Below are positions 13,640 through 22,073 of a DNA stretch of 64,000 bases, one piece after another. The DNA comes from Arthrobacter sp. cf158 (GTDB lineage: Bacteria > Actinomycetota > Actinomycetes > Actinomycetales > Micrococcaceae): NCBI RefSeq assembly GCF_900106835.1, contig NZ_FNNR01000010.1:167188-231187 (forward strand), given 5' to 3'. Within the stretch, counting starts at the first letter, position 1, and every line of letters starts with the position of its first letter. The translations under genes and the position numbers were made by a program. Below the pieces are notes generated by a model. The model was not told the DNA's origin. It did no database searches and saw only the letters and a program-made list of their open reading frames with translations.

Positions 13640-16209
13640 GCCGGACGCCGTTCGCTGGAGGGTCTTTCGGGAGATGGCAGGGAGTACACGCCGGTGGACA
13701 ACGGCAGCCGGATCACCATGGTCAAGCCGCCACCGGGAGTTTCTTCAGCAGTGAGGGTGCCGCCCATTGCCTCGGTGAAACCCTTGGCCACGGCGAGCCC
13801 CAATCCCACTCCAGTGGCGGCTGGGACATCGTCCAGTCGCTGGAAGGGTTGAAACATTTGCAGCACACTGGCGGCGGGGACTCCTTGGCCGTGGTCAATG
13901 ATCCGCAGCTCGCTGGCTGGCTGTCCGGCCAATGTGGTGGTGCTGAGTCCACCGGCGGCGCCAACAATTACGATGTCGGAGTTCGGCGCGTACTTCACGG
14001 CGTTCTCCACGATGTTGGCGACCACGCGTTCAAGCATCCCGGCGTCGGCGTCCACCTCGGGCATGTTGGGGAGGAGATCCACCCGGACCCTTCCGGCCGG
14101 GACCCCGTGAAGTGCCGCCGGAATCACGTCGAACCAACGGAGCGGCTTGATCAGGGCGTTCACGGAATCGGAGGTAATGCGGGACATGTCCAGGAGGTTG
14201 CCCACCAGTACGTCCAGGCGATCCGAGCACTCATCGATGGTGGCCAGGAGCTCCTGTTCCTCCTGTTCGGTGTAACGGACTCCGGGTTGCCGCAGGCCGC
14301 CGACGGCCAGTTTGATGCCGGCCAAGGGGGTACGGAGGTCATGCGATACGGCGCGGAGAATGGAGGTGCGCATGGTGTTGCTTTCGGCCAGCCGCATGAC
14401 TTCGCGGCGGCTTGCTGCAAGGTGTCGGCGTTCCAGCTGCGCTGAGAGATGCGAGCCAAAAGCACCGAGAAGGCGGCGGTCGCTCGCAGGGAGAACCCTG
14501 CCCGTAAGGACCAGCCGGGTGGTGGCATCGATCTGTTCAATGTTCTCGTTGTCTCCGGGGGCGTCATCGCCGGCCGCGGCTATGAGCCGCCATACGTCGT
14601 CGCCGGGAGCTGATTCGTCGCGGGGCGCTGACTCGTAGAGGGCAGCCCGGCGGACTTGGAAGACGTCCACGGCCTGCTCCAGCAGACCCACCACAGTGTC
14701 CTCGGCCGTAGTTGCTCCGCGGGTGAGATCGCCCAAGGTGGCTGCTTCCGATCGGGCCCGGGCGGCCTCCTTGGACCTCCTCGCTGAAAGGTCCACCACC
14801 ACGGCCACAGCTGAGGACACGCCAGCGAAGACCAGCAGCGCCAACAGGTTCTGGGGATCGCTGATGGTCAGGGTGCCCAAGGGTGGGACAGAGAAGAAAT
14901 TCACCAGGGCGCTGCTCCACAGGGCACCCAGCAACGCGGGCCACAGGCCGCCCACCAGCGCAACGGCAACAGAACCGCTGAGCTGTACCAGGACTGCCGT
15001 GGCGATGTTATGCGATGGGCTGGCGGCCAGCAGGAGTTGCAGCAGGACAGGCACCACAACGGCCATCGCAAAGCCCACCATCACCCGGACGCGGCCAAGG
15101 TCACGTGGCCGCGAGGGCTCCTTGCCCCGGCCACCCAGGGGGTGGGAGACCATGTGAACATCAATGTCGCCGGAGTCACGGACCACTTTGTTCCCCACGC
15201 CGCCGGTGAGCCGCCCGGCCAGGGCCTTCCGACGCGATACGCCCACCACGATCTGGGTGGCGTTGACGCTGCGGGCAAAGTCGAGCAAGGCCTTCGCGGG
15301 GTCCTCGCCAGCCACCGTGTGGTAGCTGCCGCCAAGGTCCCGGATGAGGGTGCGCTGGGCTTCCAACGCCTGGGGGGATTCGGCAGCAACGCCATCAGCC
15401 GCGCGAACATGGACGGCCAGAAGGTCGCCACCGTTGACGCGCTTGATGATCCTGGCGGCCCTGCGGATCAGGACCTCACCTTCAGGCCCCCCGGTCAATC
15501 CGATGACGATGCGTTCCCTGGCGGGCCAGCTCTCCTCGATCTGGTTTTCTTCACGGTACCTCGCCAGGCCTTCGTCCACCCGGTCCGCCAGCCACAGCAG
15601 GGCAAGCTCGCGGAGTGCCGTCAGGTTACCCATCCGGAAATAGTTGGACAGGGCCGCATCGATCTTGTCCGCGGTGTAGATCTTGCCGTCACCCAGCCGC
15701 TGCCTCAACAGTTCCGGTGAGATATCCACCAGATGGATCTGGTCGGCGCGGCGCACCACGTCGTCCGGGACAGTCTCCGCTTGGTGCACATCGGTGATGG
15801 CGCTGACCACGTCGCCCAAGGATGCCAGATGCTGGACGTTGACGGTGGAGAGGACATTGATGCCCGCTTCCAGCAGTTCCTCAATGTCCTCCCAGCGCTT
15901 GTGATTGCGGCTGCCCGGGATGTTGGTGTGCGCGTACTCGTCAACGATTGCGGTGTGGGGACGGCGTTCCAGGACTGCGTCCAGGTCCATCTCCTCAAAC
16001 AAACTGCCGCGGTAGTCGATGCTCCGGGTGGGGATGACCTCGAGTCCCTGCGTCAGCGCGCGGGTGTCGGCGCGGCCGTGGTGCATGGCGAAGGCCACCA
16101 CCACGTCCTCGCCGCGGCCAAGCAGCCTGTGGGCTTCCTCCAGCATGGCGTAGGTTTTGCCGACGCCAGGGGCAGCCCCCAGGAAAATTCTCAGTGTTGC
16201 CCGCGCCAT
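13636..16209 (-). CDS. kdpD: Sensor histidine kinase KdpD
   Basis: 857 aa with the full KdpD architecture. The N-terminal KdpD domain has Walker A GAAPGVGKT at residues 11-19 and IVDEYAHTNIPGSRNHKRWED. A universal-stress-like domain (RIVIGLTGGPEGEVLIRRAA) follows, then four hydrophobic segments around residues 385-490. Next come a GAF-like linker, the HisKA box AVSHDLRTPLAGIKLAVGG and an ATPase with NIVENAVKYAPNSD and DHGQGVP. It senses potassium limitation or ionic stress and phosphorylates KdpE. The start is 29 nt downstream of kdpC, in the same direction, so structural and regulatory genes are probably co-transcribed. Confidence 0.95.
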   Translation of the reverse strand: MARATLRIFLGAAPGVGKTYAMLEEAHRLLGRGEDVVVAFAMHHGRADTRALTQGLEVIPTRSIDYRGSLFEEMDLDAVLERRPHTAIVDEYAHTNIPGSRNHKRWEDIEELLEAGINVLSTVNVQHLASLGDVVSAITDVHQAETVPDDVVRRADQIHLVDISPELLRQRLGDGKIYTADKIDAALSNYFRMGNLTALRELALLWLADRVDEGLARYREENQIEESWPARERIVIGLTGGPEGEVLIRRAARIIKRVNGGDLLAVHVRAADGVAAESPQALEAQRTLIRDLGGSYHTVAGEDPAKALLDFARSVNATQIVVGVSRRKALAGRLTGGVGNKVVRDSGDIDVHMVSHPLGGRGKEPSRPRDLGRVRVMVGFAMAVVVPVLLQLLLAASPSHNIATAVLVQLSGSVAVALVGGLWPALLGALWSSALVNFFSVPPLGTLTISDPQNLLALLVFAGVSSAVAVVVDLSARRSKEAARARSEAATLGDLTRGATTAEDTVVGLLEQAVDVFQVRRAALYESAPRDESAPGDDVWRLIAAAGDDAPGDNENIEQIDATTRLVLTGRVLPASDRRLLGAFGSHLSAQLERRHLAASRREVMRLAESNTMRTSILRAVSHDLRTPLAGIKLAVGGLRQPGVRYTEQEEQELLATIDECSDRLDVLVGNLLDMSRITSDSVNALIKPLRWFDVIPAALHGVPAGRVRVDLLPNMPEVDADAGMLERVVANIVENAVKYAPNSDIVIVGAAGGLSTTTLAGQPASELRIIDHGQGVPAASVLQMFQPFQRLDDVPAATGVGLGLAVAKGFTEAMGGTLTAEETPGGGLTMVIRLPLSTGVYSLPSPERPSSERRPA

Positions 16210-16238
16210 AACGTCATTCTTCCACTCGGAACGGGCGC

Positions 16239-16850
16239 CTAATCATCGTGTCCGGCGGCTGCGACGTCCAGGTTCAGCAGCGTCACGTTCACCGAGGGCT
16301 GGCCCAGGAACGCTTCCAGTCCGCTGCTTGTCCGCTGGTCCACCAGCCCCTGCACAACGTCCGTGCTGAGCCCGTGGGCTGCAGCAACCCGGGCGATCTG
16401 GAGGTCCGCATACCCGCGTGAGATGTGTGGATCCAGGCCGGACCCGCTGGCCGTTACGGCATCGGCAGGCACCTCGGATTCACTGACGCCCTCAGCCTGG
16501 GCGACGGCCGCGCGGTTGGCGGGAACGGCGTCGAGCAGCTTTGCATCGTTGGGTCCCAGGTTGCTGGCCGATGACGACGCCGGATCCCACCCCACGGCCG
16601 ACGGGCGCGCATGAAACCATGCTGGGTCCTGCGTGCCGGCGTCGTCTGCGGACACCTGGGAAATCAGGGCTGATGCGGCCGGGTTGCCCGCGGAGTCCTT
16701 GACCACGGAACCGTTTGCCTGGAAGGGCGCAATCAGCTGTCCGACCCCAAAGACCGCAAGCGGGTACAGGAGTCCCAGGACAACTGTGGCGAGGAGCAGG
16801 AACCGTGCGGCGGTGCCTGCCTGACGAAGATAACCGATAAACACGTTCAT
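16239..16850 (-). CDS. kdpC: Potassium-transporting ATPase subunit KdpC
   Basis: 203 aa. A single N-terminal membrane helix (residues ~12-35, FLLLATVVLGLLYPLAVFG) is followed by a periplasmic-type domain with the family motifs AFxANGSVVKD, FHARPSAVGWDPASSSASNLGP and VTASGSGLDPHISRGYADLQIARVA. KdpC stabilises the KdpA-KdpB complex. It starts 9 nt after kdpB. Confidence 0.95.
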   Translation of the reverse strand: MNVFIGYLRQAGTAARFLLLATVVLGLLYPLAVFGVGQLIAPFQANGSVVKDSAGNPAASALISQVSADDAGTQDPAWFHARPSAVGWDPASSSASNLGPNDAKLLDAVPANRAAVAQAEGVSESEVPADAVTASGSGLDPHISRGYADLQIARVAAAHGLSTDVVQGLVDQRTSSGLEAFLGQPSVNVTLLNLDVAAAGHDD

Positions 16851-16859
16851 GGTGGTGTC

Positions 16860-18998
16860 CTAGCCGATGCCGGGGATGAGGGAAATGAACAGGTCAATGA
16901 GCTTGATTCCGAGGAAAGGCGCCACCAGGCCGCCCAGGCCATAGAGCAGCAGATTCCTGGCAAGCGCCTGGTTGGCGGACACTGCGCGGTATTTCACGCC
17001 GCGGAGCGCCAAGGGAACCAGTGCCAGGATGATGAGGGCGTTGAAGATCACCGCCGAAAGGATGGCGGACGACGGACTCGCCAAGCCCATGATGTTCAGC
17101 ATCCCGAGCCCCGGGAACGCAGCAGTGAACAGCGCCGGCACAATCGCGAAGTACTTGGCCACGTCATTGGCCACCGAGAACGTGGTCAGCGCCCCGCGGG
17201 TAATGAGCAGTTGCTTGCCGATGCCCACGATGTTGATCAGCTTGGTGGGATCGGAGTCCAGGTCCACCATGTTGGCCGCTTCCTTGGCAGCGGGCGTTCC
17301 CGAATTCATCGCCACCCCAACATCCGCGGCTGCCAAAGCCGGGGCGTCGTTGGTGCCGTCACCCGTCATGGCCACCAGCCGCCCTTCGCCCTGCTCGCGC
17401 CGGATGACGTCCAGTTTGTCCTCGGGCGTGGCTTCGGCCACAAAATCGTCCACGCCGGCTTCGGCCGCGATCGCTCTGGCCGTCACGGGGTTGTCTCCGG
17501 TGATCATCACGGTGCGGATTCCCATCCTGCGCAGCTCCGCGAACCGGGCGTGCATGCCGGGCTTGACCACATCGGCAAGGTGCACTGTTCCCAATACCCG
17601 CGCGCCGCCGTCGTGCGTGTCTTCGGCCACCAGCAGTGGCGTGCCGCCTTGGGCGGAGATTTCCTGTACGCGCTGCTGGACTTCTGCAGGCATGTGCCCG
17701 CCGGATTCGCTGACGAAAAGTTCGACGGCGGTCGCGGCGCCTTTGCGGATCCGGCGCCCGTCCACGTCCAGGCCGCTCATGCGTGTGCTGGCCGTGAACT
17801 CCACGATGGTGAGTTCCTTGGATCCTGTGCGGAGTCCTTCCAATTCAGGGCCGTTTACGCCCTTGTCATTGGCCAGCTCCACAATGGAGCGGCCCTCAGG
17901 GGTTTCGTCTGCCAGGCTGGACAACCGTGCCGCAGCGATGAGGTCATGCAATTCCACATCGTTTGCCGGGAAGAAATTGACCGCCCGCCTGTTGCCGTAC
18001 GTGATGGTTCCGGTCTTATCCAGCAACAGTGTGGTGATGTCGCCGGCTGTTTCCACGGCGCGGCCGGAGGTTGCCAGCACGTTGTGCTGGACCAGGCGGT
18101 CCATGCCTGCGATGCCGATGGCCGGAACCAAGGCGCCAATGGTGGTGGGGATGAGGCAAACCAACAGGGCAACCAGGACGATGGGCGACGGCGTTGCTCC
18201 CGCCAGCGACGCGAAAGGTGCCAGGGTCATGGTGACCACCAGGAACACGATGGTCAAGGACACCAGGAGGACATGCAGGGCGATCTCGTTGGGAGTCTTT
18301 TGGCGGACTGCTCCCTCAACGAGTTTGATCATCCGGTCAATGAACGTAGCTCCGGGTTCCGCTGTGATGCGGACCAGGATCCGGTCCGACAAGACCTTGG
18401 TACCGCCGGTCACGGAGGAGCGGTCACCGCCGGATTCCCGGATGACCGGCGCAGATTCGCCGGTAATGGTGGACTCGTCCACGCTGGCCAGGCCGTCAAT
18501 GATCTCGCCGTCAGAGGGGATGACATCGCCTGCTTCGCAGATCACAACGTCGTTCAGTGTGAGGTCAGTGCCCGGCACTTCCTTGGTGGTTCCGTCGTCC
18601 AGGCGGAGCCGGGCCATCACACCCTTGCGGCTGGACCGGAGGCTGTCCGCCTGGGCTTTTCCGCGGCCCTCGGCGATGGTCTCGGACAGCGTGCCGAAAA
18701 GGACAGTCAGCCACAGCCACGCGGTCACCACAATGCCAAAGACGGCCGGCTTGACCACGCAAATCAACGTGCAGACGGCAGCGCCCACCAGCACCACGAA
18801 CATGACGGGGGAGTGGACCATCTGCCGGGGGTCCAGTTTTTTGAAGGCCACGGGGAGAGCGGCGCGGATGGTTGCGGCATTGAGTTTCGCCGGCGCCTTG
18901 GTGTGGTGTTTGTGCTCCCCGGGGGTTCCGAGTGGGTTGCCGTCAGCATAGGTCAGTGCTGACGTGTCCGCGGCTGTTGCCGTGGTGGACCGGGTCAT
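16860..18998 (-). CDS. kdpB: Potassium-transporting P-type ATPase catalytic subunit KdpB
   Basis: 712 aa, about 30 residues longer than E. coli KdpB because of a polar N-terminal extension. It has the P-type hallmarks: TITGESAPV (179-187), whose Ser corresponds to the inhibitory phosphorylation site of E. coli KdpB; phospho-acceptor Asp327 in LLLDKTGTIT; MITGDNPVTARA; and the hinge motif TGDGTNDAPALAAADVGVAM. The ATG overlaps the kdpA stop by 4 nt (ATGA). It hydrolyses ATP to energise K+ uptake through KdpA. Confidence 0.97.
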   Translation of the reverse strand: MTRSTTATAADTSALTYADGNPLGTPGEHKHHTKAPAKLNAATIRAALPVAFKKLDPRQMVHSPVMFVVLVGAAVCTLICVVKPAVFGIVVTAWLWLTVLFGTLSETIAEGRGKAQADSLRSSRKGVMARLRLDDGTTKEVPGTDLTLNDVVICEAGDVIPSDGEIIDGLASVDESTITGESAPVIRESGGDRSSVTGGTKVLSDRILVRITAEPGATFIDRMIKLVEGAVRQKTPNEIALHVLLVSLTIVFLVVTMTLAPFASLAGATPSPIVLVALLVCLIPTTIGALVPAIGIAGMDRLVQHNVLATSGRAVETAGDITTLLLDKTGTITYGNRRAVNFFPANDVELHDLIAAARLSSLADETPEGRSIVELANDKGVNGPELEGLRTGSKELTIVEFTASTRMSGLDVDGRRIRKGAATAVELFVSESGGHMPAEVQQRVQEISAQGGTPLLVAEDTHDGGARVLGTVHLADVVKPGMHARFAELRRMGIRTVMITGDNPVTARAIAAEAGVDDFVAEATPEDKLDVIRREQGEGRLVAMTGDGTNDAPALAAADVGVAMNSGTPAAKEAANMVDLDSDPTKLINIVGIGKQLLITRGALTTFSVANDVAKYFAIVPALFTAAFPGLGMLNIMGLASPSSAILSAVIFNALIILALVPLALRGVKYRAVSANQALARNLLLYGLGGLVAPFLGIKLIDLFISLIPGIG

Positions 18999-20662
18999 TT
19001 GATAAGTCCTTCTGCGAGGGGACCCAAGGCGAGGGCCGGGAAGTAACTGAGGGCTGTCATGATCACCGTGACGCTGAGCAGGAGTGATCCGAAGAGACCT
19101 CCGTGGGTGGGCACAGTTCCCGATGATGCCGGGATTTTCCTTTGCTGTGCCAAGGAACCTGCCAGTGCCAGCACCAGCGCGATGGGAAGGAACCGCCCCA
19201 GCAGCATGGCGATTCCCAGCATCACGGACAGGTATGGCCCGGAGCTGGTGATGCCGCCGAAAGCTGAGCCATTGTTGTTGGCGCCGGAGGTGAACGCGTA
19301 CAACAACTCACTGAATTGGTGGGGTCCCGCCGCCGGTGCGTTGGCCATGACGTCCGGGAGCAGCGCTGTGATGCCGGCCAACACCAGCACCAAGGTTGGC
19401 GTGACCAGGATGTACAGGGCTGCGAGCTTCATTTCCCGCGGGCCGATCTTCTTGCCCAGGAACTCCGGTGTCCGGCCGACCATCAGCCCCGCGATGAAGA
19501 CTGCGATGATGGCCAAAACCAGCATTCCGTACAGCCCGGAGCCGGTGCCTCCGGGGGCCACCTCACCCAGCATCATGTTCACCATGGCGATTCCGCCCGC
19601 CAGTGGGGGAAGCGAATCATGCGCCACATTCACGGCTCCCGTGGAGGTGAGGGTAGTGGACGCGGCGAAGAGCGAGCTTGCGGCCGGACCCAGGCGTTGT
19701 TCGAAGCCCTCACCCAAGCCGCCGGCCGCCGTCGAAGCAGCGCCTTGGCCCGAAGCGACCGCCCAGCCCATCAGGGCAGTGGAGGTCAGCCAAAGAGCGG
19801 CCATCACGCCGGCAACTGTGAAGCCCTGGCGCCGGTCACCCACCATCCTTCCGTAGGTGTAGGGCAGGGCGGACGGGATGAGCAGGATCAGAAACACCTG
19901 GAACAGGCTGGTGAAGACGCTCGGATTCTCGAAGGGGTGGGCTGAATTGGCGTTGAAGTAGCCGCCGCCGTTGGTGCCCAGTACTTTGATGGCTTCCTGT
20001 GAGGCCACCGGTCCACCAGGAATCACCTGGGCGACTCCGGTGGCTTGGTTAACAACCTCGGTGGACCAGAAATTCTGTACGACGCCGCCCACCACCAATG
20101 CGGTGGCGCCCACCACGGCGATGGGCAGGAGAAGCCGGAAGGAGGCGCGGGTGACGTCTACCCAGAAATTGCCCAGGCGGTGGGTTTTGGTTCGCACGAT
20201 GCCGCGGATCAAGGCCATCGCCACCACAATTCCAACCGCAGCAGAGAGGAAGTTCTGCACAGCCAGGAGGCACATCTGGACGAAGATGCCCACGGTGGCC
20301 TCCGGCACGTACGTTTGCCAGTTGGTGTTGGTAACAAAGGAGATGGCCGTGTTCATGGCGATCCAGGGATCCACCCCCGGAAGTCCGTTGCTCCCGGGCA
20401 GCACGCCTTGAAGCCGCTGCAGGACAAAAATTGCCAGGATGGAAACGGCCGAAAAGACCAGAACGCTGCGCAGATATACAGACCAGCTCTGTTCAGTTCC
20501 GGCGTCCACCCCCGCCAGGCGATAGAACACCCGCTCAGGCCAGGAATGCGTACTTCCCGCGAAAACCCGTTCCATATAGGCGCCTAAAGGCTTGTGCAAC
20601 AGAACCAATGCGAGGAGCAGGACAACTATTTGGGTGATGAATGATGCAGTGCTGAAAACCAT
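18995..20662 (-). CDS. kdpA: Potassium-transporting ATPase channel subunit KdpA
   Basis: This 555-aa protein has about ten hydrophobic segments. The four selectivity-filter loops of the SKT superfamily are recognisable, for example NTNWQTY near residue 112, GTNGGGYFNANSAHPFENP near 230 and NNNGSAFGG near 465. It forms the K+-binding channel of the Kdp complex. It starts 6 nt after the kdpF stop. Confidence 0.97.
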   Translation of the reverse strand: MVFSTASFITQIVVLLLALVLLHKPLGAYMERVFAGSTHSWPERVFYRLAGVDAGTEQSWSVYLRSVLVFSAVSILAIFVLQRLQGVLPGSNGLPGVDPWIAMNTAISFVTNTNWQTYVPEATVGIFVQMCLLAVQNFLSAAVGIVVAMALIRGIVRTKTHRLGNFWVDVTRASFRLLLPIAVVGATALVVGGVVQNFWSTEVVNQATGVAQVIPGGPVASQEAIKVLGTNGGGYFNANSAHPFENPSVFTSLFQVFLILLIPSALPYTYGRMVGDRRQGFTVAGVMAALWLTSTALMGWAVASGQGAASTAAGGLGEGFEQRLGPAASSLFAASTTLTSTGAVNVAHDSLPPLAGGIAMVNMMLGEVAPGGTGSGLYGMLVLAIIAVFIAGLMVGRTPEFLGKKIGPREMKLAALYILVTPTLVLVLAGITALLPDVMANAPAAGPHQFSELLYAFTSGANNNGSAFGGITSSGPYLSVMLGIAMLLGRFLPIALVLALAGSLAQQRKIPASSGTVPTHGGLFGSLLLSVTVIMTALSYFPALALGPLAEGLIK

Positions 20663-20668
20663 CTGCCG

Positions 20669-20767
20669 TCACCACTTTTCCGGGTGAAGCAACACAGCCA
20701 GCAAGTATCCGGCCATTGCCAGGCCAACGACGAACAATGCAATCCACATGATGGCATCCATGTTCAT
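20669..20767 (-). CDS. kdpF: KdpF small membrane subunit
   Basis: This 32-residue peptide begins MNMDAIMWIALFV and ends LLHPEKW, with one hydrophobic helix. The C-terminal (L)LxPEKF/W is the KdpF hallmark. KdpF stabilises KdpFABC in E. coli. The gene overlaps the preceding 37-aa ORF by ATGA and precedes kdpA by 6 nt. The second Met (20761) is an alternative start. Confidence 0.9.
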   Translation of the reverse strand: MNMDAIMWIALFVVGLAMAGYLLAVLLHPEKW

Positions 20768-20877
20768 TGACCGCTCACCGGGCCGTCACCGTCGATCATT
20801 GTGCCCAAGAGGTGGGCCACCCACATCACGATTCCCATGCTCGCCACGAGAATCGCCACAACAGCCACGTCGGCCAT
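20764..20877 (-). CDS. 37-aa single-helix membrane peptide, first gene of the kdp operon
   Basis: The frame starts MADVAVVAILVASMGIVMWV and ends GPVSGQ. Residues 4-25 form one hydrophobic helix, followed by a short acidic tail. AAAGGA precedes the ATG by 7 nt, a good ribosome binding site. Its TGA overlaps the kdpF ATG as ATGA, so kdpF translation should be coupled to it. I do not recognise the family. It could be a further regulatory or structural micro-subunit of Kdp, or a leader needed only for coupling. Confidence 0.6.
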   Translation of the reverse strand: MADVAVVAILVASMGIVMWVAHLLGTMIDGDGPVSGQ

Positions 20878-20950
20878 TGGAACGTCCTTTCATCCACGCC
20901 CCGTTCGCGGGGCTGATGTCAGTCAACTCCCGTGAAAGTGGCGAAAAGGC

Positions 20951-20970
20951 GTTCCTTACGGTTCCTTAAC
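20951..20970. promoter_or_regulatory. Putative KdpE direct-repeat box
   Basis: Two head-to-tail 10-bp units, GTTCCTTACG and GTTCCTTAAC, lie about 74-93 bp upstream of the first ORF of the kdp operon. A weaker CTCTTAAC occurs about 33 bp beyond. OmpR/PhoB-family regulators bind direct repeats with 10-11 bp spacing, so KdpE is the natural candidate. The motif is not the E. coli Kdp box. Confidence 0.45.
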
Positions 20971-21247
20971 GCGGCGGCTCCAAATTTTGACGCGCTCTTA
21001 ACGCCCGCGTCCGGCAGGTGGGCTTCCCAGGGCGATGGAGTGGCCCTTGGTTCTCCGCAGTAAACGCGGGGCGCAGGGCAATTTATCGGGTGAAGGATCA
21101 CAAAATTGCGCCATTGTGGGCTATCTTGATCGTTAGGCGGCGCACATTGGAAATTCCTCCGGGAGAGTCCGCAGGCTGCTTAGTAATAATGTTGTTGATC
21201 CACGTTCCGCACGTTGCAATTGTTCTGTATCGATGAAAGGAAATGCC

Positions 21248-21469
21248 TTGGCTGTTTCTGTTGAATTGGGCAAAGCACTCGACAAATCCTACGAAAATGC
21301 GAGCCTGGACGAGGTCCTTGCCGCACCGCCGTCTGCACTTGCCGGACTGACCGACAAACACGATGAATTACTGGCAGGGCTGGGCATCAAGACGGTGCGC
21401 GACCTCGGCAGCAACAAATTCTTCGCCACCGCCGGCGTCCTGGTGGCACTGGCCGGAAAAGCTGACTAA
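21248..21469 (+). CDS. Small hypothetical protein with HhH-like segment
   Basis: 73 aa from a TTG start preceded by AAGGA six bases upstream. An ATG five codons earlier (21233) is in frame, but the Shine-Dalgarno would then lie inside the gene. The middle, LAGLTDKHDELLAGLGIKTV, looks like a helix-hairpin-helix-type pattern (LxGLxxxxxxxLxxLGIxTVxDL), and the C-terminus is a short Ala/Leu-rich stretch. Function unknown. It is a single-gene unit: a strong terminator starts 11 nt after its stop. Confidence 0.65.
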   Translation: MAVSVELGKALDKSYENASLDEVLAAPPSALAGLTDKHDELLAGLGIKTVRDLGSNKFFATAGVLVALAGKAD

Positions 21470-21480
21470 AGACCAACGCG

Positions 21481-21522
21481 AAGCGAACGACGACGGGAGG
21501 TTCCCGTCGTCGTTCGCTTTTT
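21481..21522 (+). terminator. Strong Rho-independent terminator
   Basis: A perfect 18-bp stem (21481-21498 with 21502-21519) closes a 3-nt loop and is followed by a short T run ending at 21522. The arms begin AAGCGAACGACG and end CGTCGTTCGCTT. The A-rich left arm means it could also work for the convergent gene at 21522-22019. Confidence 0.92.
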
Positions 21523-22019
21523 CAGCGCAAAATCTCCACCAACGCCACCCAGGAAAACACCACCGCGCCGATCAGCGCCACGATGGTTCCGAGGGCCACC
21601 ACCACCAGACCCACCGGAAGCGACACCACCAAAAGCACCCCGCCCACGGCATAGACCACCAGCGGGAAAACGAAGGACAAGATGTGCTGGGCGTCCCAGC
21701 GATGCGGAGGACCGGGAGTGCGGTCCTGCACGATTGCGCGGGCCGCCAGGAATGCGATGATCCCACCAGCCAGCGTTCCTACCAGGACCTCCACGCCGAA
21801 GGTCCACAACTCCTGCTCCGGGATGAGCGCTGCGCACGCCAGGACCACGCCCAGAATGAGCGCCGAGATGGCGGCACCCGCCCGCGCGGCAAGGCCTCGT
21901 GACTCGGCGATCTGCTTGATGTTGACGGACAGCGCCACAATCAACAGGCCTCCGAGCGCCGCCCCCGCACCGGCGATCGCCACGTTGAACTCGCTCCAGG
22001 AGGCCAATGCCGATTCCAT
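21522..22019 (-). CDS. Hypothetical membrane protein
   Basis: 165 aa with four or five hydrophobic segments: about residues 12-32, 46-64, 75-93, 112-132 and 134-160. The opening MESALASWSEFNVAIAGAGA followed by ALGGLLIVALSVN resembles conserved actinobacterial integral membrane proteins of unknown function. No catalytic motif is visible. It ends at the shared terminator and has no close upstream neighbour. Confidence 0.75.
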   Translation of the reverse strand: MESALASWSEFNVAIAGAGAALGGLLIVALSVNIKQIAESRGLAARAGAAISALILGVVLACAALIPEQELWTFGVEVLVGTLAGGIIAFLAARAIVQDRTPGPPHRWDAQHILSFVFPLVVYAVGGVLLVVSLPVGLVVVALGTIVALIGAVVFSWVALVEILR

Positions 22020-22073
22020 GGGCCTAGGCTAGCCATCAGCGTTGGCCGGCGGAAGGCCAGCTGCGCACCGGAG

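Noticed and set aside
16972..18962. Two long + strand frames (659 and 583 codons) opposite kdpB
   Set aside because: Both lie fully opposite kdpB, show no known domain and have composition typical of antisense frames in GC-rich DNA.
20878..21232. c-di-AMP (ydaO) riboswitch upstream of kdp
   Set aside because: I looked for the conserved ydaO core in the leader but see neither its G-rich P1 region nor enough length. Only the 10-bp direct repeats stand out. A covariance search would settle it.
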